Positions 1 to 9,296 of a stretch of 64,000 nucleotides of DNA are shown here, one piece after another; the first letter of the stretch is position 1, and the number at the start of each line of letters is the position of its first letter. The stretch is from Pseudomonas alliivorans (GTDB taxonomy: Bacteria; Pseudomonadota; Gammaproteobacteria; Pseudomonadales; Pseudomonadaceae). The notes under the pieces were generated by a model, which saw only the letters and a program-made list of their open reading frames with translations, ran no database searches and was not told where the DNA came from. The translations under genes and the position numbers were made by a program. The stretch lies in the NCBI RefSeq assembly GCF_017826695.1, contig NZ_JAFFZW010000003.1, positions 124,001 through 188,000 of the forward strand, read 5' to 3'.

Positions 1-332
1 GGGTAGAGCACAAGGTTCACGCTGCTGTATTCGATGCGATCCAGAAAGGCGGCAAGCGCCTGACCGACAAGAACGACATGGCTGACTTCGTCGCCACTCA
101 AGGTGTCGACAAAGAGAAATTCCTGAGCACGTTCGATTCCTTCGCTGTGAAAGGCAAGATCGCGCAATACAAGGAACTGGCCAAGAAGTACGAAGTCACC
201 GGCGTTCCAACGATGATCGTCAATGGCAAGTATCGCTTCGATCTGGGCACCTCCGGTGGCCCGGAAGCCACTCTGCAGGTGGCCGACCAGTTGATCGCCA
301 AAGAGCGGGCGGCCAACCAGGCGGCGAAGTAA
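1..332 (+). CDS. dsbA: Thiol:disulfide interchange protein DsbA (C-terminal part)
   Basis: The reading frame is open from the left edge (frame starting at base 3), so only the last 109 or so residues are present. DsbA is the periplasmic oxidase that introduces disulfide bonds into exported proteins. The visible part contains the thioredoxin-fold end of the family, including the cis-proline loop (VTGVPTMIVNGKY) that packs against the active-site CxxC, which lies outside the window. A helical C-terminus rich in Lys and Ala follows. The next gene starts 9 bp downstream. The dsbA / EEP protein / GGDEF protein order matches that recalled for Pseudomonas dsbA. Confidence 0.92.
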   Translation, partial: VEHKVHAAVFDAIQKGGKRLTDKNDMADFVATQGVDKEKFLSTFDSFAVKGKIAQYKELAKKYEVTGVPTMIVNGKYRFDLGTSGGPEATLQVADQLIAKERAANQAAK

Positions 333-341
333 GCGCCGGTC

Positions 342-1217
342 ATGGGCCGCTGGGGCGAGGGCACAAAACGAGTCGTTGGCCTGCATGATCCGCGGGTCAA
401 CGAACATCATCTGAGCAAAAGTGGTCTGCCGGAAGACGGCAGGCTGCGGTTGCTCAGTTTCAATATTCAGGTCGGTATCAGCACCGAGCGCTACCGGCAT
501 TACCTGACCCGCAGCTGGCAGCACTTGCTGCCGCACGTAGGTCGGGCGGGCAACCTCAAGAAGATCGGTGAGCTGCTTCACGACTTCGACCTGGTTGCCC
601 TGCAGGAAGTCGACGGCGGCAGCATGCGCTCCGGCTTCGTCAATCAGGTGGAGCACCTTGCCCAGCTGGGTGCTTTCCCCTACTGGTATCAGCAACTCAA
701 TCGCAACCTCGGCCGTTTCGCTCAACACAGCAATGGCGTGTTGAGCCGTCTGCGCCCGGCCAAGATCGAAGATCACCCGTTGCCCGGCCCGGCAGGGCGT
801 GGGGCGATTCTGGTGCGTTTCGGTGAAGGCGACGATGCGCTGGTGGTGGTCATGATGCACCTCGCGCTCGGGACCCGTACCCGCACGCGTCAACTCGCCT
901 ACATTCGCGAACTGATCGGCGGCTATCGTCATCAGGTCCTGATGGGCGACATGAACACCCATGCCAATGATCTGCTGGAGCATTCGCCATTGCGGGATCT
1001 GGGCTTGTTGGCCCCGCAGATCGAAGCGACCTTCCCCAGCTGGCGGCCACAACGCTGCCTTGATCATATTTTGCTCAGCCCGACCCTGACACTCGAGCGC
1101 GTCCAGGTGCTGGCTCAACCTATTTCCGATCACCTGCCGGTTGCTGTCGAGATTCGCCTGCCTGCTTCACTGTGTGGGGACTCGCTGCCTGTGCCCTCTG
1201 GTGGAAGCCTTGCATGA
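342..1217 (+). CDS. Endonuclease/exonuclease/phosphatase (EEP) family protein
   Basis: A 291-residue protein with the full metal-dependent EEP signature: LLSFNIQ near residue 40, LQEVDGG (metal-binding Glu), GDMNTHAND (Asp/Asn), DHILLSP and a terminal SDHLPV. This fold cleaves phosphodiesters in nucleic acids, phospholipids or inositol phosphates, and the sequence does not show which substrate is used. No signal peptide or membrane segment is visible, so it is probably cytoplasmic. It follows dsbA by 9 bp, and its stop overlaps the ATG of the GGDEF gene (ATGA), which suggests translational coupling. The start has no strong Shine-Dalgarno, so a later start is possible. Confidence 0.85.
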   Translation: MGRWGEGTKRVVGLHDPRVNEHHLSKSGLPEDGRLRLLSFNIQVGISTERYRHYLTRSWQHLLPHVGRAGNLKKIGELLHDFDLVALQEVDGGSMRSGFVNQVEHLAQLGAFPYWYQQLNRNLGRFAQHSNGVLSRLRPAKIEDHPLPGPAGRGAILVRFGEGDDALVVVMMHLALGTRTRTRQLAYIRELIGGYRHQVLMGDMNTHANDLLEHSPLRDLGLLAPQIEATFPSWRPQRCLDHILLSPTLTLERVQVLAQPISDHLPVAVEIRLPASLCGDSLPVPSGGSLA

Positions 1218-3286
1218 GCGACGACGCGGAGCGTTGGAGAGAGAAGTACCTCAAGGGAATCGAACAACAGGACAAGCTTGAAAAGCGCTGGGATGCGCGG
1301 CTCGACCTGTTGCGGCGAGGTCTGGTGCGAAGCAGTCTTGCGGCAGAAGGCTCTGACAAGGCTGTCGACGAATGCATGAAGGAAATGCGCGAAATCGTGC
1401 GCAAGGACGACATGGATGCGGGCCTTTCGGCCTTGATTCCACGTCTTGAAAAAGCCGTGCTGGACTCCGAGCACCGGCGCGAGGTGCGGGTCGGTCAGAT
1501 CAGCTCCGCCCTGGCCGCGCTGGTAACGCAACTGCAAGCCCTGCCGTTGCCACGCGACGTGCGCAAGCCGCTCAAGCGTTTTGCCAAGGACCTGGAAGAA
1601 CGCGCCTCTCAGGCTCGCGAATTGCCTTTATTGCTCAGTGAGCTGAGCAGCCTGCAAGGCAAGGCACTGACCCAGCTGGAGAAGCCTGAGGAAGGCCACC
1701 GCCCCGGTCTGCTGGAACGTCTGTTCGGCTCGCGGGACGAGCATGGCGAGGCCCACCCTGATACCTCAACGCCCGCAGAAGTGCCGTCTTCTTCAGACCA
1801 TGAGCGCGACGCTTCCCACACAGAACAGTACGCGCACGAAGATCCGGAGCCCGGCACGCCTGTTGATCGTTCAGTCGAGCCGTCGGAAACCGTCGTTGTC
1901 GTACCCGTTGCGTCAGCAGTTGCTGCCGCGCCTGAACCTGTTGCGGATATTCCTTCCGAGCCGCCAGTGCCTGTGCCTGACGTTGAAGAGCCTGTAATCG
2001 GGCAGGTTGCCGAGCCGGTTCTTCCACCGATGGATCCATCATCCGCCCCGACGATCGTCGAGCCCGAGCCCATACTCGACAGTGACATCGAGGCCATGCT
2101 GACGCCGACGCCCAGCGTGCCTTTCCAGCAGATACCCGTGTCAGTCATCGGGCAGGTGATCCCGGAAGATGATGCTGACAGCGATGCCGATGATTCGGCT
2201 GAAGACGATGGCTACGCCCTGCCCTCGGCGCCCGAACCGAGTTACAGCTCGGTTGCCGCACACATCGAAGAAACCCTGCTGGGGCTGCTTGCCGACCTGA
2301 CCCTGTCCGAGCACTACCGGCCGCAGGTCGAGGCCATGCAGTTGCGGCTCAGGCATGGCCTGAACTGGTACGAGCTGTTGCCTATCCTGGATGATCTGGC
2401 CGTGCTGATGCTGGCGATCAACAACGGTGGCCAGCAGGAATTCGGTATCTACCTCAAGCAACTGAACGAGCGGCTCGAGTCCTTCCAGAGCCATCTGCAG
2501 GCGGCCAGCGAGGACCATGCGCAGGGCGAGTCTTCGGTTCGCGATCTCAACGAGCAATTGCGCGAACAGGTAGGCGGCTTGCAAAGCAGTGTTCAGGACG
2601 CCTCCGACCTGCCCAGCCTCAAGCTGGTGCTGGACAATCGTCTGGAAGGCCTGCTCAGCACCATGGACGATTACCAGCGCAAACGTGATGCGCGCGAGCA
2701 GGAAGTCGCGTCCCGCCTGCAAAGTCTTGCCGCCCGCGTGGCAAGCATGGAGCAGGAGGCGCTGGGCTTTCGCACCAACCTTGAAGAACAGCGCCAGAAG
2801 GCTTTGATCGACCCGCTCACAGGGCTTGCCAACCGTGCGGCCTGGGCCGAGCGGCTCGAACAGGAAACGATCCTCTGGCAACAACACAAGGACAGTCTGC
2901 TGGTCGGCATTCTGGATCTGGACCACTTCAAGCGGATCAATGACGGCTACGGACATCTGGCGGGCGACAAGGTCTTGAAGATCGTCGCCGGTGTTCTGAA
3001 AAAACGTCTGCGCCCGGGTGATTTCCTGGCACGTTTCGGCGGCGAGGAGTTTGTGGTCCTGATGCCAGCCACGCCCGTGACCACAGGCCTGCAGTTGCTG
3101 GACGAACTGCGGGAAACGGTCGAACTCTGCCCGTTTCATTTCAAGGGCGAGCGCGTGACCATCACGGTGTCCATGGGCGTGACCGCCTTTCGCTCGGGTG
3201 AGCGCAGTGAGGTAGCCCTCAAGCGCGCCGATCAGGCGCTGTACCGGGCCAAGGAAAATGGCCGGAACAAGGTCGAACAGGGCTGA
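1214..3286 (+). CDS. dgcH: GGDEF diguanylate cyclase (DgcH-like)
   Basis: A 690-residue protein if it starts at the ATG that overlaps the upstream stop; an in-frame GTG lies 42 bp earlier. The C-terminal GGDEF domain (from about residue 525) has the catalytic GGEEF at residues 609-613. An RPGD allosteric I-site lies exactly five residues before it, so the enzyme should make c-di-GMP and be product-inhibited. The N-terminal half has no membrane segment. It contains a charged helical region, a long Pro/Glu/Val-rich acidic linker (about residues 190-350) and a further helical, coiled-coil-like segment before the GGDEF domain. Gene order agrees with P. aeruginosa PA5487 (dgcH), recalled rather than searched. 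Confidence 0.9.
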   Translation: MSDDAERWREKYLKGIEQQDKLEKRWDARLDLLRRGLVRSSLAAEGSDKAVDECMKEMREIVRKDDMDAGLSALIPRLEKAVLDSEHRREVRVGQISSALAALVTQLQALPLPRDVRKPLKRFAKDLEERASQARELPLLLSELSSLQGKALTQLEKPEEGHRPGLLERLFGSRDEHGEAHPDTSTPAEVPSSSDHERDASHTEQYAHEDPEPGTPVDRSVEPSETVVVVPVASAVAAAPEPVADIPSEPPVPVPDVEEPVIGQVAEPVLPPMDPSSAPTIVEPEPILDSDIEAMLTPTPSVPFQQIPVSVIGQVIPEDDADSDADDSAEDDGYALPSAPEPSYSSVAAHIEETLLGLLADLTLSEHYRPQVEAMQLRLRHGLNWYELLPILDDLAVLMLAINNGGQQEFGIYLKQLNERLESFQSHLQAASEDHAQGESSVRDLNEQLREQVGGLQSSVQDASDLPSLKLVLDNRLEGLLSTMDDYQRKRDAREQEVASRLQSLAARVASMEQEALGFRTNLEEQRQKALIDPLTGLANRAAWAERLEQETILWQQHKDSLLVGILDLDHFKRINDGYGHLAGDKVLKIVAGVLKKRLRPGDFLARFGGEEFVVLMPATPVTTGLQLLDELRETVELCPFHFKGERVTITVSMGVTAFRSGERSEVALKRADQALYRAKENGRNKVEQG

Positions 3287-3380
3287 CACTTTGGCCCGGA
3301 TGAGCAGCTCTCACGACGCATGAGCTATCCGCGCGCCTTTTGTTATGATGTTGCATTAATCGCGGACGTAGTTTGAACCC

Positions 3381-4160
3381 ATGAAGTTGTACCTAGCTGC
3401 TTTTCTCCTGCTTGCCCTGACCGCGTGCTCCAGCGGTCCCAGACTGGACACCAGTCACCCCTCGGCAAACTTTGACGGACGTATCCAGTACGTTGTCATG
3501 CATTACACCTCTGCTTCCCTTGAGCGGTCCCTGCAATTGCTGACCCATGGCGAGGTCAGCAGCCATTACCTGATTGGCGATGATTCGTCTGCAACCATCT
3601 ACAAACTGGTCGATGAAAGCGCCCGCGCCTGGCATGCAGGCGAGAGCGAGTGGGATGGCCGCACCTGGCTGAACTCCAGTTCCATCGGGATCGAGATCGT
3701 CAATCCCGGCTACACCGAAACGCCGACAGGCCGTCTGTGGTATCCGTACACCGAGGCGCAGTACCAGTCGATCAAGGTGCTGCTCAAGGACATCGTCAAA
3801 CGCAACAGAATCGAGCCGAAACACATCATCGGACACAGTGACATCGCGCCGTCGCGCAAGATGGATCCGGGTCCGTTGTTTCCCTGGAAGCGTCTGGCCG
3901 CAGACGGCCTTGGCGTATGGCCCGACGAACGGCAGGTGGCACAGCGTCAGGCATTGATGATGAACAATTTGCCAGCGATCGGCTGGTTTCAGCAGCAACT
4001 GGCACGCCTGGGTTACACGACCCCTCAGACCGGTGAGCTGGACACCGCTACACGACAGGTTCTGGCCGCTTTCCAGATGCATTACCGGCCCGAGCGTTTC
4101 GACGGCGAGCCAGATGCGCAGAGCGCCGCTATCCTGCAGGTGCTCAACGCCACGAGGTGA
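3381..4160 (+). CDS. ampDh2: N-acetylmuramoyl-L-alanine amidase lipoprotein (AmpDh2-like)
   Basis: A 259-residue lipoprotein: the signal sequence ends in a lipobox (LTAC, Cys about residue 16). An Amidase_2 (AmpD-type) zinc domain follows, with the His in VVMHYT and the GHSDIAP...KMDPG segment supplying the other ligands. A C-terminal PG_binding_1 domain covers about residues 190-255. AmpDh2-type enzymes cleave the bond between MurNAc and the stem peptide in the periplasm, unlike cytosolic AmpD, which recycles anhydro-muropeptides. It is probably anchored to the outer membrane because residue +2 is Ser rather than Asp. It lies between two c-di-GMP enzymes. The gene name rests on domain layout and position. 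Confidence 0.88.
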   Translation: MKLYLAAFLLLALTACSSGPRLDTSHPSANFDGRIQYVVMHYTSASLERSLQLLTHGEVSSHYLIGDDSSATIYKLVDESARAWHAGESEWDGRTWLNSSSIGIEIVNPGYTETPTGRLWYPYTEAQYQSIKVLLKDIVKRNRIEPKHIIGHSDIAPSRKMDPGPLFPWKRLAADGLGVWPDERQVAQRQALMMNNLPAIGWFQQQLARLGYTTPQTGELDTATRQVLAAFQMHYRPERFDGEPDAQSAAILQVLNATR

Positions 4161-4242
4161 GTGCAACTGCGGCCCGCTTTTCGACGGGCCAACTCTGCGC
4201 TTATTGCTATAACTGATGGGTACTCTCTCTGAGTATCCATCG

Positions 4243-5859
4243 ATGCTGATTGCGTCAACACGTCTTCGAACGACTCTTTCCCGCCCCTGGCTGCTGGCAT
4301 TGCTTGCAGCCTTGCTGAGCGCGACCATGATGTTGACCGGTAGTCTTGCGCTGGTCTTGCAGCAGGCGCGACAGACCGAGAGTCAGCAGATGAACGCTCA
4401 GGGTGAGCGCTTTCTGGTCAGGCTCGAACAGCTTTTCAGCCAGTTGCGGTCGGGGCTGGATCAGCTTGAGCATCAACCGTTGCGGCGCTGCAGTCCGGAG
4501 ATGCTGGGACGTCTGCGAGAGGTCATTTCCAGCAACCGCTTCATCTATGAAGCCGCCTATGTCGGTGATGCCCGATCCTGCTCGAGCTGGCCACGAAAAA
4601 GACTGCTGGCCGAAACCAGAACACCCGACATTCGCGGCCCCACGTATGACTACTGGCTGAACACCTCGGCGCAGCCGGACGACAATCTGGCGGCGCTGGT
4701 GATGGGCCGTGGCGATTTTCGGGTGTCCACCTCCCGTGGTCATCTGACCGACGTGGTCGACCTCCCTCCGGGCCGCAGCCTGCTTGTGGTGCTGGATAAC
4801 GCAACCCGCGCAATACCGGTACTCGGTCCCGCACAGATCTGGCCTGTTCCAGGTTGGGATACAGGTGGCAGCGAACCGTTGATCATCACTGAAACGCAAT
4901 TGATCTACCGCATGGCGACCCAGAGTCCCGAGTACCAACTGGTCCTGATCACGCCGCGTAACGGTCTGCTCGGCGATATGACCGGCGCGTGGTGGCTGCT
5001 GGTTCCGGCTAGCCTGCTGGTGTCGTTGTGCGTAGGGGTGCTGACGTTTCAAATGCTCCGTCAGCGCAAATCGCTGGGCGCCGAGCTAACGGGGGCGTTG
5101 CGCCGAGCCGAGTTGAAGGTGCTTTATCAGCCGATTTTCAATCTGGGTACGCGACAGTGCGTCGGTGCCGAGGCGCTGGTGCGGTGGCATCGGCCGGACG
5201 GCACGTTGACCAGCCCGGACCTGTTCATTCCGCTGGCAGAAAATACCGGTCAGATCCGCCAGATCACCGATTTCGTTCTGCAACAGACCCTGGAGCAATT
5301 GGGGCCTTTGTTGCGTGCCAATCCGCAGCTGTACATCTCGGTCAATCTGTCAGCCTGCGATGTCATGTCGGCCCGCATCGGTCGGATCACCGCGCGGCTG
5401 CTGGCGCTGCACAAGGTGTCGGCAAGGCAGATAGCGTTCGAGGTCACGGAGCGGGGTCTGATCGATGTCGTGGTGGCGCGCAATCATTTACAGACGTTGC
5501 GTGATCGCGGTCATCAGGTGCTGATCGATGACTTTGGCACCGGTTATTGCAGTCTGGCCTATTTGCAGACATTACCGGTGGATGGCCTGAAGATCGACAA
5601 GGCATTCATCGACGCGCTGGGCTACGATGCGGCCAGCAGCGGTGTTGCGCCGCACATCATCCGCATGGCCCATGCCCTGCAGCTCAAGGTGATCGCCGAG
5701 GGCATCGAGTTCGAATCCCAGGCTGCATTGCTCAAGAGTGAGGGCGTGATCTTCGGTCAGGGCTGGCTGTTCGCCCGGCCACTGACCGCTGCCAGATTTG
5801 TCGAACGAGTGACAGGCGGCCGTCGCAGCGCGACAAGGCGCAGGAATGATGTGGCGTGA
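4243..5859 (+). CDS. CSS-motif EAL-domain c-di-GMP phosphodiesterase
   Basis: A two-TM sensor phosphodiesterase. A first TM segment lies near the N-terminus, followed by a periplasmic loop of about 200 residues. That loop contains the CSS motif (DARSCSSWP), a redox-responsive input known from PdeC-type proteins. A second TM segment is followed by a full EAL domain. Catalytic elements are intact: EALVRW (the EAL motif), the NLS metal ligand and DDFGTG followed by KIDKAFID. It should hydrolyse c-di-GMP to pGpG, with the CSS disulfide tuning activity through the periplasmic Dsb system. The start was placed at the second ATG because the upstream ATG at 4216 has no ribosome binding site and directly follows a TATAAC box. 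Confidence 0.88.
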   Translation: MLIASTRLRTTLSRPWLLALLAALLSATMMLTGSLALVLQQARQTESQQMNAQGERFLVRLEQLFSQLRSGLDQLEHQPLRRCSPEMLGRLREVISSNRFIYEAAYVGDARSCSSWPRKRLLAETRTPDIRGPTYDYWLNTSAQPDDNLAALVMGRGDFRVSTSRGHLTDVVDLPPGRSLLVVLDNATRAIPVLGPAQIWPVPGWDTGGSEPLIITETQLIYRMATQSPEYQLVLITPRNGLLGDMTGAWWLLVPASLLVSLCVGVLTFQMLRQRKSLGAELTGALRRAELKVLYQPIFNLGTRQCVGAEALVRWHRPDGTLTSPDLFIPLAENTGQIRQITDFVLQQTLEQLGPLLRANPQLYISVNLSACDVMSARIGRITARLLALHKVSARQIAFEVTERGLIDVVVARNHLQTLRDRGHQVLIDDFGTGYCSLAYLQTLPVDGLKIDKAFIDALGYDAASSGVAPHIIRMAHALQLKVIAEGIEFESQAALLKSEGVIFGQGWLFARPLTAARFVERVTGGRRSATRRRNDVA

Positions 5860-5954
5860 GGCTTTTCAACCTGGCGTGATCGTACAGCGAACACCGGATT
5901 GTGGGAGGGCTGGTTCAGGACATCGCGGTGTCAGGCGGTGTGTGGCCTTTGCCG

Positions 5955-7742
5955 TTAAAGCGGCAGCGCCATGTAAAACTGTGTGACCTGCCCCGGTCTG
6001 GAATAAACCCCCATTCGTCCGCCATGCAGCTGGACGATTTCCTTGCACAATGCCAACCCGAGCCCGGCGCCGCCTTTCTTGCGTCCGACCTGCACGAAGG
6101 GCTCGAAGATCCTTGCCTGCTGGCCGTAGGCAATGCCTTCGCCGTTGTCTTCCACACTGATGACCGCACGCTCGCCATGACGTCTGGCCTGCAGGCGGAT
6201 CAGGCCGTTTTCCGGCGTGTGACGCAGGGCGTTGTCGAGCAGGTTATCCAGCACCCGCTCCAGCTGGGCCTGGTCGGCATGCAAGCGCGGCAGCGTTTCA
6301 TGAATATCCAGCATCAGCACGATGCCCTGCTCCTGGGCCTGCTCTTCAAACCGTGCCTTGGCCTCTTCCAGCAGCGTTTCGATGGAACAAGGCGCCAGTT
6401 TGAGTTTCTGCAGGCCGTTCTGGTAGCGCGAGAAGTTGAGCAGGTCGTTGATCAGTTGCATCAGGCGCTGCATTTCTTCGGTGACCGTATTGAGCAGATC
6501 CGCTTCACGGGATTCGGGCGCGAAATGCAGCCTTTCCTGCAGCAGACCAAACGCCATGTGCATGCCCGTGACCGGCGTACGCAGCTCGTGCGAGGCGCGC
6601 AGCACGAACTCACTGCGCACGCGCTCGAAGGCGCGTTGCTCGGTAACGTCGTGCAGCACCATCACCGCGCCAAGGATATGTCCTTTGGTGTGGCTCACCG
6701 GCGTCATGCTGTAGGTCAGCAGGCGCGATTCGCTGTCGATCTCGATGGCGAGGTCTTCCGGGGCGCGTTCCAGACTGCCGCCGCGCAGAATCAGGTGCAG
6801 CTGCCCGTCCAGCTCGGGATGGCCCAAGGCTTCACCAAGCCCTTGTCCCAGTCGACTCTCGTCCCAACCAAGCTGACGCTGAGCCACGGGGTTCAGGTGT
6901 TCGAGACGGCCCTGCCGGTCGATCATCAGCAGGCCGTCATCGATGCTGTCCAGTACCGCCTGCAAGCGTTGCTGGCCGGCCAGCAGCTCATCGACATTAG
7001 TCGCCTGATGTTGACGCAACGCCTCGGCCATGATGCCGAAGCGTCGGGTCAGCAGATTCATTTCAGCCGCCGAAGAGATCGGCAGCGTGACCTCATAGTT
7101 GCCCTGCCCGATGTTATCGGCGGCCTTGGCCAGTGCTTCGATGGGCGCGCCGAAACGCCGGGCGATGCCGTGTGCCGTCACGAAACCGATGCAGAGCACA
7201 GCCAGCCCGACCAGCCCCAGAAGGCCCGCTATCCAGAGCGCGCGTTCCCGTGAGTTGATCTCGGCATTGCTGATGCTTTCCAGCGCTTGCCGATGAATCG
7301 CCAGCAGGCCGTTGCGCAATCTGTCGAAGCTGGCGCTGAGCTCGGGGTTGCCGCGTATGCCACGCGGGTCGTCGCCCAGGCGTTTCCAGTCATCGATGAA
7401 CCGCTGATAGTCGTCCCGGGTCCTTTCGAATGTGCCCACGGTCGTCGGTCGGTTGTCACTGGCCGCGCTTTGATCCAACAGACTCTTGAACGCTTCCTGG
7501 GCTTTCTCCAGTTCAGCGTCGTCATGCCGCGAGCCAGTCATCAATGCCAACTGGTCGCCCAGATTTTGCCGCAGTTTCAGCCCGGTATCGAGAATGGCGA
7601 AGTTGTGCTGGATCAGCGATTCCTGAGTCCTGGCCATCTGCATGACGCTGACCAGACCCAGCAACAACCCCAGCAGAGCCACGGTGATGAGGGCCGAAAT
7701 ACTCAGGAACAGTCGAGTGCGCAACTTCATGGCCAGTTTCAT
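5955..7742 (-). CDS. kinB: Sensor histidine kinase KinB
   Basis: A 595-residue inner-membrane kinase. TM1 is near residues 10-33, a helical periplasmic sensor covers about 35-165, and TM2 lies near 170-192. HAMP, PAS (from about 255) and HisKA follow, with the phospho-His at about residue 385 (SHELRTP). The HATPase_c domain has NLLDNALRH, DNGEGI and GAGLGLAL boxes. KinB phosphorylates the adjacent AlgB and also restrains regulated proteolysis of MucA, controlling alginate production. It starts 10 bp after the algB stop, so the two are one operon (algB first). Sequence and context match the Pseudomonas KinB family over the whole length. Confidence 0.95.
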   Translation of the reverse strand: MKLAMKLRTRLFLSISALITVALLGLLLGLVSVMQMARTQESLIQHNFAILDTGLKLRQNLGDQLALMTGSRHDDAELEKAQEAFKSLLDQSAASDNRPTTVGTFERTRDDYQRFIDDWKRLGDDPRGIRGNPELSASFDRLRNGLLAIHRQALESISNAEINSRERALWIAGLLGLVGLAVLCIGFVTAHGIARRFGAPIEALAKAADNIGQGNYEVTLPISSAAEMNLLTRRFGIMAEALRQHQATNVDELLAGQQRLQAVLDSIDDGLLMIDRQGRLEHLNPVAQRQLGWDESRLGQGLGEALGHPELDGQLHLILRGGSLERAPEDLAIEIDSESRLLTYSMTPVSHTKGHILGAVMVLHDVTEQRAFERVRSEFVLRASHELRTPVTGMHMAFGLLQERLHFAPESREADLLNTVTEEMQRLMQLINDLLNFSRYQNGLQKLKLAPCSIETLLEEAKARFEEQAQEQGIVLMLDIHETLPRLHADQAQLERVLDNLLDNALRHTPENGLIRLQARRHGERAVISVEDNGEGIAYGQQARIFEPFVQVGRKKGGAGLGLALCKEIVQLHGGRMGVYSRPGQVTQFYMALPL

Positions 7743-7752
7743 ATGCGCTCAA

Positions 7753-9099
7753 TCACAGGTTGTATTGTTTGCGTTTTCGATACAGCGTCGAGGCATCGAT
7801 ACCCAATGTCTTCGCTGCTTGATCAAGTGTGTCGCTGGTCGCCAGTACGGCGCCGATGTGGGCTTTTTCCAGCTCGTCCAGGCTCAACGCCGCACCAACG
7901 CGAGGCGCGTTGTTGGCAGGCTGTTCTGCCATGCCCAGATGGCTGATTTCAACCCGCTCCTGCGGACAGATGATGCTGGCTCGTTCAATGACGTTGCGCA
8001 GTTCGCGAATGTTGCCTGGCCAACGGTAATTGAGCAGTGCCGCCCGCGCCTCTTCGCTGAAGCCGCGTGCCGGGCGCGCGTATTCCTTGACGAAGCGGGC
8101 CAGAAAACGGTCGGCCAGGGTCAGGATGTCCTCGCTGCGCTCGCGCAAGGCGGGCAGATGCAGGGTAATGACGTTCAAGCGGTAGAGCAGGTCTTCACGG
8201 AAACGGCCGCTGCGTACCATGTCTTCCAGGTTCAGGTTGGTGGCGGCAAGGATGCGCACGTCGGCACGACGAGTGACTGGGTCGCCGACGCGTTCGTATT
8301 CCTTGTCCTGAATGAATCGCAGCAACTTGGGTTGCAACGTCAACGGAAAATCGCCGATCTCGTCAAGAAACAGCGTACCGCCATCCGCCTGGTTAACGCG
8401 GCCAAGCGTGCTTTCACTGGCGCCGGTAAAGGCCCCGCGGCTGTGACCGAACAATTCGCTCTCCATCAGCTCGGCAGTGAGCGACGGGCAGTTGATGGTC
8501 ACGCAGGACTTCTTGGCTCGCTTGCTCCAGCCGTGAATCGCGCGTGCCAGTTCACCCTTACCGGTACCTGATTCGCCCAGGATCAGAATGTTGGCGTCGG
8601 TCACGGCCACCTGACGGGCTGTTTCCAGAATCGCCATCATCGAAGGGCTGTGGGAATCCAGGCCGTCCTTGGGTTTGCGAATCTCCCCTTCCAGCGCTTC
8701 CAGCCGGGCCGATAACTGCCGGACCTCCAACTGTTTGGCGGTCGCCAGTCGTAACTGGTCAGGACTGCAGGGTTTGACCAGGTAATCGGCTGCACCGGCC
8801 TGAATGGCATCGACCGCTGTGTCCACCGCCGAATGGGCAGTCACAATGACCACGCGCATCCACGGAGCCTGAACCCGCATCTGTGCCAGCACGTCCAGGC
8901 CATTGTCTTCGCCCAGGCGCAAATCGAGAAAGCACAGGTCGAATACCTGGCGTTGCATCAACGTGTCCGCCTGCGCTGCGCTGTTGGCAGTGGCGACACT
9001 GTAGCCTTCGTCTTCCAGACAGTACCGGAAAGTGCGGAGGATGGCGGACTCATCGTCCACAAGCAGAATACGGCCCTGATTCTCAGTGGCTGCTTCCAT
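7753..9099 (-). CDS. algB: Alginate response regulator AlgB (NtrC family)
   Basis: A 448-residue regulator: an N-terminal receiver domain (LLVDDE acidic pair, Asp phosphosite in FLDLRLG, conserved Lys in VKP), a sigma54-type AAA+ domain and a C-terminal Fis-type helix-turn-helix (AAKTLGIDASTLYRKRK). The AAA+ domain has Walker A GESGTGKGE and the GAFTGA loop that contacts sigma54. AlgB activates alginate genes and is the partner of KinB. The start is set at the ATG preceded by TAAGGAG and a second AGGA; a TTG 54 bp upstream would add 18 unconserved residues. It heads the algB-kinB operon and is divergent from the BON gene. Confidence 0.95.
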   Translation of the reverse strand: MEAATENQGRILLVDDESAILRTFRYCLEDEGYSVATANSAAQADTLMQRQVFDLCFLDLRLGEDNGLDVLAQMRVQAPWMRVVIVTAHSAVDTAVDAIQAGAADYLVKPCSPDQLRLATAKQLEVRQLSARLEALEGEIRKPKDGLDSHSPSMMAILETARQVAVTDANILILGESGTGKGELARAIHGWSKRAKKSCVTINCPSLTAELMESELFGHSRGAFTGASESTLGRVNQADGGTLFLDEIGDFPLTLQPKLLRFIQDKEYERVGDPVTRRADVRILAATNLNLEDMVRSGRFREDLLYRLNVITLHLPALRERSEDILTLADRFLARFVKEYARPARGFSEEARAALLNYRWPGNIRELRNVIERASIICPQERVEISHLGMAEQPANNAPRVGAALSLDELEKAHIGAVLATSDTLDQAAKTLGIDASTLYRKRKQYNL

Positions 9100-9296
9100 T
9101 TTTCCTACGCTCCTTAGTGAATTGTCTTGGTTAGTCTCGGAATCATCGGGCAAGTTGCATGGTCAATTCTGATTGATTCTGCCGCATGCATGCTAGCGGT
9201 CTGTTCATTTAATGGCGAACAGGCTGATTAATCCGTGTTTATGTCGCTAAAACCGTCTGTTCAAAGACCAAACGCCAACCTCAGAAGGAGAACGCC

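Noticed and set aside
1860..2060. Repetitive Pro/Val/Glu codons in the GGDEF gene as a possible foreign insert
   Set aside because: In frame and typical of a disordered linker in this family; no change in base composition at the edges.
5901..7253. A 450-codon plus-strand frame opposite kinB
   Set aside because: Shadow of kinB with no start signal or family features.
9160..9296. An AlgU-type promoter before the BON gene
   Set aside because: I looked for GAACTT with 16-17 bp to TCTGA; only a weak GAACAG match with no matching -10 was present.
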